From Hirudo medicinalis (Eukaryota > Annelida > Clitellata > Hirudinida > Hirudinidae): DNA of 64,000 nt. The stretch spans positions 71,789 through 135,788 of the forward strand of contig MPNW01000120.1 in assembly GCA_011800805.1 (NCBI GenBank). Reading direction: 5' to 3'. Under the pieces are notes generated by a model, which had not been told where the DNA came from, did no database searches, and saw only the letters and a list, made by a program, of their open reading frames with translations. Made by a program: the position numbers and the translations under genes. This document shows positions 10,940 through 21,257 of the stretch, piece after piece; position 1 is the stretch's first letter, and every line of letters begins with the position of its first letter.

Positions 10940-13700
10940 ATTAGTACTAAGAAACTCCTAGCACGGAGCGCACCGACAGGGAAGTGCCCCCGTTTCAGCC
11001 CAAACTCCTTACGTTCTCAGGGGGTGGGCCACACCAGTTGATCAGGCGGGTGTCCCTGTCGGTTATTTCTCTACGTTAGCCATCTTCAGAACGTCACCCA
11101 TTACATGTTTATCGACTAAAGACTCACGGCGACCTTTGCACATCGACACCATATACACCATATAATGCAACCTGAACGTTATAATTTCTTTGAAGCGGTC
11201 GCCTTTGAAAATTACGCTCACCGGCCGTGCGCATATATCGCAATAAACACTCATTCGCGTTTCACGTCATTTTGCGAATGCGCGCGCCATCTCTTCAACA
11301 ACCAAATCGCATTCTCCTTTTTTAGCAACGCTTACGGCCTCTTATCTCCCAAATCCAGCACGATTCCGACTCCGCGGCCTCCGCCATTTTTATCATAGCC
11401 TTAGTTCTTTCCCGGCTCGACAAATCGATTTGAGTGAGGAACGTGTAGGCCGACTTCTCAACCAAACCCCTCGCACCAACTTCAACGGGCATTAACTTTA
11501 TCCGAAATCCGCTATCTTCCAGATCTTTCGCTAGGTCAGAGTATTTCTCCGTTTTCAGCACATTGCTCGCTTCGATCCTATCCTCCCACGGTACCGTCAA
11601 CTCTGCCAGAATGAAAGCGTCTGACGACGGCGATGCGAGAACAACATCCGGCCTCCTGCCGCTATTCCTAATTAATTGGGGATAGTGTCTCAATCCTTCT
11701 AGGTCGGCTACGACGGTCCAATCATTAGCTTCTGCAAGAATGTCTCTCCTCGGAGGGAGTTTGTTTTTCTAGAAGGGTAGTGAAAAGCCCTCTCGCAAGA
11801 AATATACCTTCCGCTGCAACACAATCGAGAATTTGCTCTGGCCACCGCCATTTTGGTGGCTTCGACCACTTCCTTTAAGGACCTTAAATGTTTCGCCATG
11901 TGTACCGACCATTGTCGAGGGCATATTTGCAATTTGAGAGCACATGATGGAGTGTCTCGGATTCGCCGCAGAGCTCACATTTACAATCTTCCGTCAAGCC
12001 CCATCTTCGCAAATTGTCTTTAGAAGGTAATTGGTCATAGATCGATCTTATCACAAAGGCCAATCGATATGGAGACATCCTCCATATCTCATTCGAACTG
12101 ATTGAGCGCTGACCCACGTCCTTCCAAGTGGTCCATCTACCTTACTGTGACTGCTGCACTGCCTTTGCGACTCGCTCTCTCTCCATTTCCCCCCTTCTTT
12201 CTTGGGTTATAAACCCTGCTCTAACCGCTGAGCCGGACTCTGACCATTTTGCGAAGGGGTTCCATCCTACAACATGACGGCCCGTCTGAATAGGACCTCG
12301 CATTTTCCTCAAGCGTTCCGAAACTGATTTATAGATCTCATCCTGTGCTTTAAATTTTTTGTTCTTAGCAGTGGTTTAATTTTGCAGATCCTGATGTCCG
12401 CAACATCCACTGCGATCTTATTTTGGAGACCTTATACACCTCCACTATGGATCTCAGAGGTAGCCTTAACTTTGCGTTTTTTCTATAATGGACAACATCC
12501 CTGGAGGTAGCCCAAGCCATGATCTGATGCATATGTCAACTTTCTTCTCTATACCTTCGACTGTGGGCCAGCCGATCTCGTGGATCGTCAATGGCCATAG
12601 CAGCCTTGGAAGAAGCACAAACTGGAACAACCACACCTTGAACCTTCCCTGCAATAGTGCCTGTACGGTTACCTGCAACCCCTCAACAGCTTGCCTGGCT
12701 TTCTTGGTTTTTATCGGTGATGGAATAAAAAAAACATGACCCATGCTTTTAACAGGTTTCTCGAAAATTGTGGGAACACGTTGTCCCGCTACAACAAACA
12801 AGACATCGCTGCAAATTTTTCTTTAACGAGGGCGAGACTTCTAGATTTTGCAGGTTTAAAAGCCATTCGGCACCACCTGTTGAACGTATCCAGAGTGTTC
12901 TGGACTGCAGGTCTTCTATTATTCACTAGGGTGGTGTCATCCATGAACGCCTTCAACGAAGGCATGTACAAACCCTTTACCTAAGCGCCTCTGCGCCTCT
13001 GGAACATTAGACCCAACTGCGGGCTGAGTAGAAGTTGCATCACTAGTTCGAAAAGGAAGGGGTATCGCGCACCTCATTGCAATACCTACCTCTAGAGGGA
13101 CCCACTTAGCCTTTACTACTTTGTGTATGCCTTGATGGAGAACTTCATCATGAACCCGCCAAAATACGTCTGAATAATTTGGACTACGTGACGCGGCACG
13201 TGATGAGCCTCCAACGTCTTCCACATGAGTTGGTGTGGCACCGATCCGTACACATCGTCAACACTTCGCCGAGTCGAGTCACACAACGTACAAACTCAGT
13301 CGGCACCTCTTAGCTCTCTGAATAGCCTCCCAAATCATGGAGGAGTACTCGATGCGACCTGGAACGCCTCCATTCTGGATTTATGTACCCACATACAAAT
13401 CTTGGTGGACAATATGTATTCAGTGAGCCTCGACGCAATGATGGAAAAATACCTTTCCTTCTGCATTTAGCAGCGATATGGGTTTAAATTGGCTTAGGAT
13501 TATTATGCTATCCCTTTCCTTCGGTGTATAGATGCCTTCAGCTACTTTCCACTCATCGTAGACTCAGTATCTCACCCTAGACTCCGAACGAAACTGAAGG
13601 GGTATGAAATTTCCAATGACTTGTAGGCATGGATTACTGACTTTCTAGCAGGGACGTCAGTCCAGTTTTTCCAAGAGGGAAAAAAAAACCCCTCGCTCAA
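10940..13700 (-). mobile_element. Non-LTR retrotransposon of the R2/HERO type (reverse transcriptase plus restriction-like endonuclease), decayed
   Basis: Read on the minus strand, conserved blocks come in the right order but in shifting frames. The reverse transcriptase start lies near 13560-13400 (PKERDS, SQFKPISLLNAEGK, ASRLTEY). Middle RT motifs lie near 13270-13100 (YGSVPHQLMW). The catalytic AFMDD box is near 12930-12950, followed by KPAKSRS and PTIFEKPVKSMG. A C-x2-C-x7-H-x4-C knuckle (CELCGESETLHHVLSNC) falls near 11930-11990. Last comes a restriction-like endonuclease with RRPDVV and AELTVPWEDR at 11693-11322. A CCHC knuckle followed by this endonuclease is the hallmark of the R2/NeSL/HERO/CRE group, which often insert at specific sites. 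Many frameshifts and stops make it inactive. The exact clade is an inference. Confidence 0.8.
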
Positions 13701-13749
13701 CTGGATGAGATGATTTTTTTTGCTTCTTACCAAAAGTCAGGGGGCAATA

Positions 13750-14500
13750 ATAGATTCTGCCACTCAGGGGAGCAGAAGGAGTCAGCCACCCCTCCCCCTA
13801 CCAAATGACGTACCTGTTTCCTAGACGCTTGCGTGTAGCTTGTACGAGCCAACATATCTCTTTCTGTCTAAAGAGTTTACGCTAGTGGGGTGCCTCATGG
13901 TAGCGACAACCATGGGCGTCCGCCGAGGTTTTTTGTAGGGGGAGCAAGGCTTTTTTAAATTTAATTTTTGAACTTGACACGATGACTAAAGAGGGTGCTA
14001 AAGGCAAACGAGCCTTGGATGCTCGCTCTTTCAATTAGTCGGTATAGTTTGGATTCCCAGCCACCAAATAATAGCATTGTGATACAAAATGTTAGTATTT
14101 TGATAAAATCCAGGGGGGGAGAATTTGCTACAACTTGCCCCTCCCTGCGAACGCCCATGCCGACGAGTACATTGCTAGCTCCACTAGAATTTAACTCTCG
14201 TAGATAACGCGCCGCCCACCTGTCACCCTTGTCGCGCACTCTACAGTAAAACAAGGGCTCAGATCAACAGCCAGTCTCCCTGGTCAAATTATCAGCCCAC
14301 TCATATCTTCCCTTAAGATCCGCTGTAATAATACTCGGACTCATTATCAATATCATTGTTGGCATTGTTAACTCCTCTCAGTTACAAACCACTCAGTAGA
14401 GAAATCACCTACCAGATGTTAACCAAGTAAAATTTTTATTTTTGTCAAATCATCAAAAAAAAAAATGAAATAACAACCGTTACTAATGTCGTCGTAAAAC
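13750..14500. other. Unassigned sequence, probably repeat-derived
   Basis: Upstream flank of the R2-type element. GC content is higher than in the surroundings, and a short ORF is open on each strand at 13961-14254 without recognisable content. I cannot assign it to a family. Confidence 0.3.
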
Positions 14501-14529
14501 CTCTTAAAAGTTCTCTTAAATTGTATTAT

Positions 14530-15110
14530 GAGCTTTTTAGCACTTAAATCTTATTCAAGGGACAATTTCAAATTTAACAAAAAAATGAGCCAAGAGAACC
14601 CTGACCTTAATACAAATGATTTATTATAGCAAATACAAATTATAACTTTTTTCAGTCTATCAAATGTGATATAAAATGAATGATTTAATCATTTAATTAT
14701 TTAATGATTTAATTATTAAATATTCTGCCTTTTTTGTCCTACCACTTTTGGCTTTGAACATTTGCCACATTAAATTGATTCAATAATTTGAAATACTAAA
14801 ATAATCTCACTCAACACTATTACAGATGAAATAAGTTCCAGAATATTTCAAACAATTTGGTGGAGGTTAATAAATTAATGTGATAAAAATTTACCAACAC
14901 TAATGTTTCATAAAAAACTAAATAGATAAATATTATAACATGAATATATAAAAATATTAAGTGTAAATATTAAAGCAAGTAACTGGTGCTAAGTGACAAA
15001 TCATGAAAGTGAAAAAAACATGACATTATCAGATCAAATGCAATTGCTTTGAAGCCAAATCACATGGTACATTGTAATGACTATTAAATGGTTTACCAGG
15101 TAGTGAGAAC
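14530..15110. repeat. Segment duplicated at 24260-24890 (3' end of the RBR gene)
   Basis: The 3' untranslated region and last coding bases of the RBR ligase gene are closely similar to 24260-24890 in the same orientation. Shared blocks include 'cttttggctttgaac', 'caacactattacagatgaaataag', 'aatatttcaaacaatttggt' and 'aatgtttcataaaaaac'. The copy at 24 kb carries an extra insert at about 24330-24600. Confidence 0.75.
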
Positions 15111-17673
15111 TTGAGACAAACAAAGCAAAATTCACACCCACATTTGCACGTCATGTGCTTACATTTGTCAATGTGGTGAATAAGCAGCTTACAGTTGGGA
15201 CAACTTCTAACGATGGACATTCCTCAGATCCAATGGTTTTCATTGGACATGTCTCTAAAATATTTTTATTTTCCCTCAAAGTGGAACAATTTTTGGGACA
15301 TTCATTTGTCTGAGCACTTGTCTCATGCAAGCATTTCCAGCAAAAATTAAATTTAACTCCTTTTTTTGAGGTGCAATTCCAGCAATTAACCACTTCTACA
15401 GAATCAACTGTATTCTTCAACCACATCTGGCATCCAGGACATTGCTGATGAGAACAACTTTTTATCAGAGAAAGCCTCTCAATTTTGCTTTCAATGTCCT
15501 TCCATTCATCAGGATTGAAGCAGGCAACATGTTTGACTAGATTCAAAGGCCAATTTCTGCCACAGGAAGGACAAGTAATTTCATTTTTGTTGTACCTCAT
15601 GACTGTCTGCAAAACGTATTCAGTCATTGATCCAGGTGCTGAAAAATTATTTTATTGTCAATTGTAATGGTAATCTCTCAACTTTGTTTTATAGCAATGA
15701 TTCCATAGATGGACAATAGGTATCCTAGGACACCAATAAAGGGCATTAGTTTACTGCTTGCCTCCAACAAAATTGACTTCATTACTAATTACTGTTCTGT
15801 TGATTTTCTTTTCTATTCTTTTCAAATTTAAAATTAGTGTTGCTTTTTTACTAGCAATATTATTTATAATAATAATAGTTAATTTATAATGCGCCATTTG
15901 CATAGCTTCAGAGGCGCCTTGTGTCTTCATTAGCTTCATGTTGGTGTCCTGAAGAGGTGGGTCTTCAGGTGACGTTTGAAGAGCTCCAGGGATAGTTGAT
16001 CTCTTACTTGGGGAGGTAATGCATTCCAGACAGCAGGAGAGGCATACGAGAAGCCTCAGTTGATGAGGGATGATTTGTGAACTGGTTGGTGTAGTTAAGT
16101 GGTGGAAGATGAGCGAAGACCAGATGTATGATAGAGGAAAAGGAGGTGTTGGAGATAGGGTGGATTGGATGTCGCGAGAGTTCGATATGTCATGAGGGCG
16201 ATTTTGAAGATGATGCGATTATGGATCGGTAGCCAGTGCAATTGCTTCAGGCAGTCAGTGCTATTAAGGGTAGGGTTAAGAAGGACAAGTTTAGCGAGTT
16301 TGTTTTGTATGCGCTGTAAGGAATGGATCAAAGAGGTAGATGTACCATAGAGAAGAGAATTGCAGTAATCCAGGTGAGAGAGAACAAGACTGCGTGCAAG
16401 GGCAGAAGTTGTGTCGACGGAGAAGAGTGGACGAATATGCCGAATTGACCAGAGGAGATGATTGCATGATTTGATGATGGAGGCAGAATGTTCTTTAAAG
16501 CTGAGGTGAGAATCAAAAGTAACACCGAGCGAGGAGTTTAAGAGTAGTAGAAGGAAGGAGGGTGCCTGCAACGTTAATGGAGGTTGGGGGAGACATAGAT
16601 TTTAGGCGAACAGGTGTGCCGATGAACATGATTTCGGATTATTTATCTCATTATTAACTGAAAATTCCTCTGTAAATCAGGTAGTAGTGAAAAAATAAAT
16701 TTCAAGCTTAAAATTGAAACAATCTTTGACAGAATAACATATTTATTTGAATCATGAAAGACAGCAAGAAACTTTCATACTTTCTTAATACATTACTATC
16801 ACAAACCTTCACAATTATATTTTAGCATTATAAGACACATGAATTAAAAGATGCAGGAGTGAGTATTTAGAAATCAGATCTAGATCTAGGTCTTAGGTAA
16901 ACATTCACTTCATTATTACATTAAGCACATATTATAATTACTATTATTGTAAAATTTGTATGTCTGATGATACTTTAGGTACATATTAATAAACTTGAAA
17001 GCTTAAAAACTAACAAATAGCATGGCCACAAGGCATAATAGCTCTTTTAGGAGATGCTCCATCATCAAATGTAATTACATCAGGATAGTTCTTGGATGTG
17101 GTAACTTGGATGTATCCAGGAAGAGGAGTGAGGTTGTTATCTTTCCACTGAATATCACTTTCAGTTGGCATTCCACCATGCACAAGACCTATCATGGTGA
17201 GTGTGGAACCTTGTTGGATGCCCAACTGCTTTAGAGTTTCATGGTTCTCATAATTCAGAGTCATGTCTAAATTATTACAAATGTATATAGATAAGTATCA
17301 TGAATAGTGTCTCACTCTAAGTTTATTTTGTCTAAGTCTATTTTGAATGCCTTTTTTATTAAATTATCTAATGAGGTGATTTATGATTAGGTCATGATTC
17401 TTTTACTGTTTCAAAAAAACAACAACATAAAATCAAAATATCAAAACTAACTTCCGTAACTTAATTCAATCTCTTTATAATTCATCCCAGATAAAAATTT
17501 ATAAGATAATTGCTGTATAACGTTTCCCGCAGGGGAATTCTGAATAACCACAAAGTGGAAGCGACATATTAACTTCCTCATTCTAAAACACTTTCAACCC
17601 TTAACATACCAACCTCATCTATTATCAAAGAATTTCTTTTCTCCGCGATATTAATAAATATCTGTATTTTCAT
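15029..17673 (-). CDS. Ubiquitin-like/RBR E3 ubiquitin ligase, frameshifted in the catalytic domain
   Basis: Four exons join in phase: 17673-17614, 17539-17452, 17266-17015 and 15638-15029 (about 336 aa). Exons 1-3 encode a ubiquitin-like fold starting MKIQIFINIAEK and ending LTMIGLVHGG. A RING1 follows (MPCGHAISPG...CPSCGRNW), then an IBR (CSHQQCPGCQMW ... CWNC ... FCWKC), then the Rcat/RING2 (CPNCKLLIHHIDKCKHMTC ... CGCEFCFVC). In RBR ligases the cysteine at the DKCKHMTC position accepts ubiquitin, as Cys431 does in Parkin. This protein has Parkin's end domains without RING0. The RING1 N-terminal cysteine pair appears missing (ITFDDG). Between IBR and Rcat, near 15215-15225, the frame shifts by one base, so the single reading frame ends before the catalytic cysteine. 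Either this is a recent pseudogene or the assembly has an error. Confidence 0.75.
15880..16640 (-). mobile_element. CR1/L2-type LINE, 3' end, inserted in the last intron of the RBR gene
   Basis: The minus strand encodes the C-terminal part of a non-LTR reverse transcriptase: LGVTFDSHLSFKEH, LSHLDYCNSLLYG, LQRIQNKLAKLVL, LKQLHWLPIHNRIIFKIALM (16571-16095). In a shifted frame down to 15960 the family's terminal SYASPAVWNALP and LKTHLF motifs follow. The 3' untranslated tail (15960-15885) contains 'gcgcctctgaagctatgcaa' then 'atggcgcattataaatta', which resembles the tail of the SINEs in this window. The element is 5'-truncated and frameshifted. Confidence 0.85.
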
Positions 17674-17680
17674 GGCTTCA

Positions 17681-18054
17681 GAATTCGATAAGCAGTCCGA
17701 TCAAGTAAGTCGACAAATTTCCACTATTTCGATTTATTTAAAGGCATTCAGCCATTAAAATAGCTCTATTTTTTTTATCTAATAAATGTCTTTCTGTACT
17801 ACGTATTTCTTCAATTACTTATGATATCAAATTATTTTATTTGGACTGGAAAATAATTAAATATCTACTTTCGGAATTGATAAGCGGTCCAATCAGGTAA
17901 GCCGGCAAATTCCAACTATTTCGATTTCTTTAGGTGTCTCTATTTTTTTTTATCCATTAAATGCTGTTCATTTACATTTTCTAAAAAATTTTGTTAAATT
18001 ATTGGACTTATAATTATTATATTTAGACTGGAAAATAATTAAATATCTACTGAG
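17681..18054. repeat. Diverged tandem duplication of about 185 bases just upstream of the RBR start codon
   Basis: Units at 17681-17870 and 17873-18054 share 'gataagc-gtcc-atca', 'ccactatttcgattt', 'ctctatttttttt-atc' and 'actggaaaataattaaatatc' in the same order. The first unit begins 8 bases from the RBR ATG (on the 5' side of the minus-strand gene), so both copies lie in its presumed 5' leader and promoter. Confidence 0.65.
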
Positions 18055-18059
18055 CAAGA

Positions 18060-18940
18060 AATTCAAGGGCCTATTAATTAGAGTTATTCCATAAGATTAA
18101 TTTACAAGCTAATTATTTTTAGAGAACTCTTTCTTCCTCCTTAGCCGCGCTCGAATTGCTGCTTAAGTAATGTTATAGGTGCACGAGGCTTCCCTACGTT
18201 GGGTTGAATTACAGTCTCTTGCAGTTTATTAATGTCAGTGGAAGTTCGTCAACTGAGTTAGGAACTCGCAAAAAAAAGAAGAGTTTTAGAATTCAAATTG
18301 CAATGTATCTTAAGAATTCGTCTCACATGTAAGATAGTATCCTGAAAATCCCAACCGTTACGGAACACTGTGAAATTTAAAAAAACTGGTTGAATAGGGC
18401 CTTGTAATTTTAGCTGAGAGGATTGTGTCCTCGAATATAAAGCAACAATCGTACTGTAACCACAATCTTCTTGGAAATCGGCTCTTACATAAATGGCTAA
18501 GCATACTTGGTGCTTAAAAGTATTGGCACCATAAATGTATTCAGTTACACATTTTCATTTTTCGGAATCATTTCCTAAAATTCATTGATACCATCTTAAG
18601 TAATTTTTGATATAACCCTACACACCTTAGAATCGTGATAATATATAATAAATATATAAATAAATAAATATAATTTTTTACAAAAACTAATCCAACATGA
18701 GATAATAACTTAACATTCCAATACACACCACGCATGAAAATGAGTACCTTTCCTCTTCTTATGGAAATCTAACGGAGAGGATTTCCTCTAGATTTAAAAC
18801 AGCTCGGAAGACTTCCCGCATTGTTCATCTATTTTTGACTGAAGAACTACCTCCACGTTCCAATAGAGTCGAACGTGCAATGGAGTGGCACAATGAAGAA
18901 AACTTAAATAAGGGAAGAGCAACAACAAGAGCCGAAACTT
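18060..18940. other. No gene recognised
   Basis: AT-rich sequence with no ORF of recognisable content on either strand. Confidence 0.4.
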
Positions 18941-18950
18941 AGTCACTAAA

Positions 18951-19377
18951 TTAAAGATCAGAGCTCACCATGACATTTCCACTAAAAATAAACCTATCCA
19001 CACATTCAACTAATCTAAATAAAAAATGACACAATAAAGGTCTGCTGCTCCATTCTAGTGGAACATTTCGCAGACATGAATAAACTTTAGTAGATTTAAC
19101 TGTTTGGCTATTTTTCATCTCGTGAACTTTTCGAAGGTAGTAACCAACTAAACATTCAGCCGATGTCAGGAAGATGAGAATAAAAATCATATCTGTAAAA
19201 GTAATATCGAAGTAAATGTAAGAATTCGCTTAAAAAGATGTTCAAAAATAGATACAGAGTAGCCTTAATCTCAGAGCAGCTGCATCCGAAACAGATGATG
19301 GTCATAATCCCAAACATGCTAATGGCTGACATTACACGACAACAATTTCGAAGAGCGAGCACTTGTCCGTACGACAA
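18951..19377 (-). pseudogene. Tetraspanin-like remnant (transmembrane segments 2 and 3)
   Basis: One minus-strand stretch (19377-19220) reads AISMFGIMTIICFGCSCSEIK. This resembles tetraspanin transmembrane helix 2 followed by the GC-x-GA-x2-E cytosolic turn. A second stretch (19200-19080) reads MIFILIFLTSAECLVGYYL then RKVHE, resembling helix 3 and the start of the large loop. A splice acceptor (TTTTACAG) precedes the second stretch, but no donor joins the two in phase. I see neither the first helix nor the CCG motif of the large loop. It is either a fragment or a gene whose other exons I failed to find. Confidence 0.3.
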
Positions 19378-19484
19378 AGAATTTAGGTTAAAACTAATTT
19401 TACGAAACTTAAAATACGAAAAAAAGTATGAGAACAGGAACCTTCAATGGTATGTTCAATGATTTACTAATAACATAACGTTTC

Positions 19485-19850
19485 CTCAGTTTTCCGAGAT
19501 TAACTTGGAAGTATCATCAACTTTCCGGGATTAGATAACCAGTCTTAACCAGTTCCTCCATCGTTTGATTTCTTCTTGATTCTTAATATAACGAATCCTC
19601 AGCATTCCAAGATTAAATTGTTAGTCTTTACCAGTTCCCCCAATGTGGCATACATCTCTACCCTTACCCTTCACAATCGTAAATTAAAAACAGATCTTCT
19701 GCTTGAATAATCTTCTCGTTGGCAGTAGAGGTTCAACCAAGATGTGGGAACCTCTTGATGACCAACTTGATCCATCCTTGACTTCTTCCTGATTCCTAAT
19801 ATAAAAAAATCCTCAGCTTAGGTTGCCAGTCTTCACCAGTTCTATGCGCA
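19485..19850. repeat. Three diverged direct repeats
   Basis: The pattern 'cttgattcttaatata-c-aatcctcag' followed by 'gttagtcttaccagtt'-like sequence recurs near 19470-19560, 19560-19650 and 19785-19850. The units are diverged and unevenly spaced. No coding content is visible. Confidence 0.5.
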
Positions 19851-20734
19851 CCTGCAAAGGGATTCGAATCCGTGCTAAGCACATCGGTGACCCAACGTTT
19901 CGTCGGGATTTTGTACGAAGTCATAGGTTACGATATTATTCCGCGGTTAACGCAGAATGTGAACTCGTTTGTGCTAGAACATTCTACTTCTTAAAGTACA
20001 TAGATAGTGGAATTTTTTATAAATTATTTTACATGCACATTATTTTGGAACATTTCCGCCAATCTTATGGCATTTTGGATGAGTTATAATAGCGAACTAT
20101 CTTCCCCAAACAATTTTGTCTAAGATGGCGTCATTTGACCGTAAATAGTTCCAAACTTGAATTGCCGGTTTAAATTTAGTTATTAAACAAATTTAAATTC
20201 CATACATTTTTAATTGGTAAATCTTTGATAAATTGAATCTGATAATTTTCAGCACCTAGTCGTCTGCTTTGATTTAATCTCTTCAATGGCTTCGCGTTTC
20301 TATCTTGAAATATTCTTTTGAAATAATTACTTTAAATCATTATAAAAGCTTACCCATTAATTTTAAAGGCGAATTCTACTTTAAAAAAACTTATTTGTAA
20401 TAAATGACACATTTAAAACGAAATCATTTACCATGATTTTTTTTCTTGTGAACGTCTGTCGTATAAATTTAACTGTTAGAATGAGTTTTTCGTAATCTAT
20501 TTACATATAGAATCATCAGTTGTCGATGCGGAGTTCGATGTGGCGTTAAACCAATCGAAAAGCTTTTCACGCATCTAAATAACAATCTATCTAGGCATCC
20601 ATGGTGCTATATGGAAGATTATTCCTGATGATCACTAATCTATTACTACTTGCAATGTGAAAGTGTCAAAATTTTACAAACACGACCTGTTTTTCTTTTC
20701 CATTAACAAATTTTACCAAATTGACATAACACAG

Positions 20735-20850
20735 GCTTGGCATAATTCAGCTCCCAGGTCCATCGACAATATGCACACTTTTCCGCCTTGAGCGCATTTC
20801 TATATTCAAGTCTGTCTTCCCACGGTACCGTCAGCTCAAACTAAAATATG
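20735..20850 (-). mobile_element. Fragment of an R2-type restriction-like endonuclease
   Basis: The minus strand reads ELTVPWEDRLEYRNALKAEK, nearly the same as the endonuclease core AELTVPWEDRIEASNVLKTEK of the element at 11.5 kb. The nucleotides 'cttcccacggtaccgtcagctc' show the same match. It is a short isolated piece of another copy. Confidence 0.7.
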
Positions 20851-21257
20851 GGTCGCATCTAACCAATATTTGGTATTTCTTTATTGTATTTACCACTGTT
20901 CATGGTGTCAAAAAATAAAAATTTTTGAGAATCTTTTGAGTCAAAATTTTCCCAAATTTTTGATTGAGTTCATTTGATCTGACCTTCGTTTGTTTTTGGC
21001 TAGAGGCTGAAGAAAATAAAGGAAAAAATGCAATTAAACTTTAATGAAATGATATAATCATTATTAAAATTTTTAATCATTATTATTAAAATTATTAATC
21101 ATTATTACTAAATTAATCAAATCATTTTTATTAAAAGTTAACAAATTTATTATCGAATATTAGTCAATATTTAGAATCTTTTACTATGATCTTCTGACAT
21201 AAAAAAAAAGAGTAGTAGGAAAGATATTTAAACGAGCTATTATCCAAAACCTTGGGA

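Noticed and set aside
12937..13224. A 95-codon minus-strand protein as a separate gene
   Set aside because: It overlaps the reverse transcriptase region of the R2-type element and is one of its frameshifted frames.
19860..19880. tRNA B box (ggattcgaatcc) at 19.86 kb
   Set aside because: It is palindromic by chance; no A box at the right distance on either strand and no T-stem pairing.
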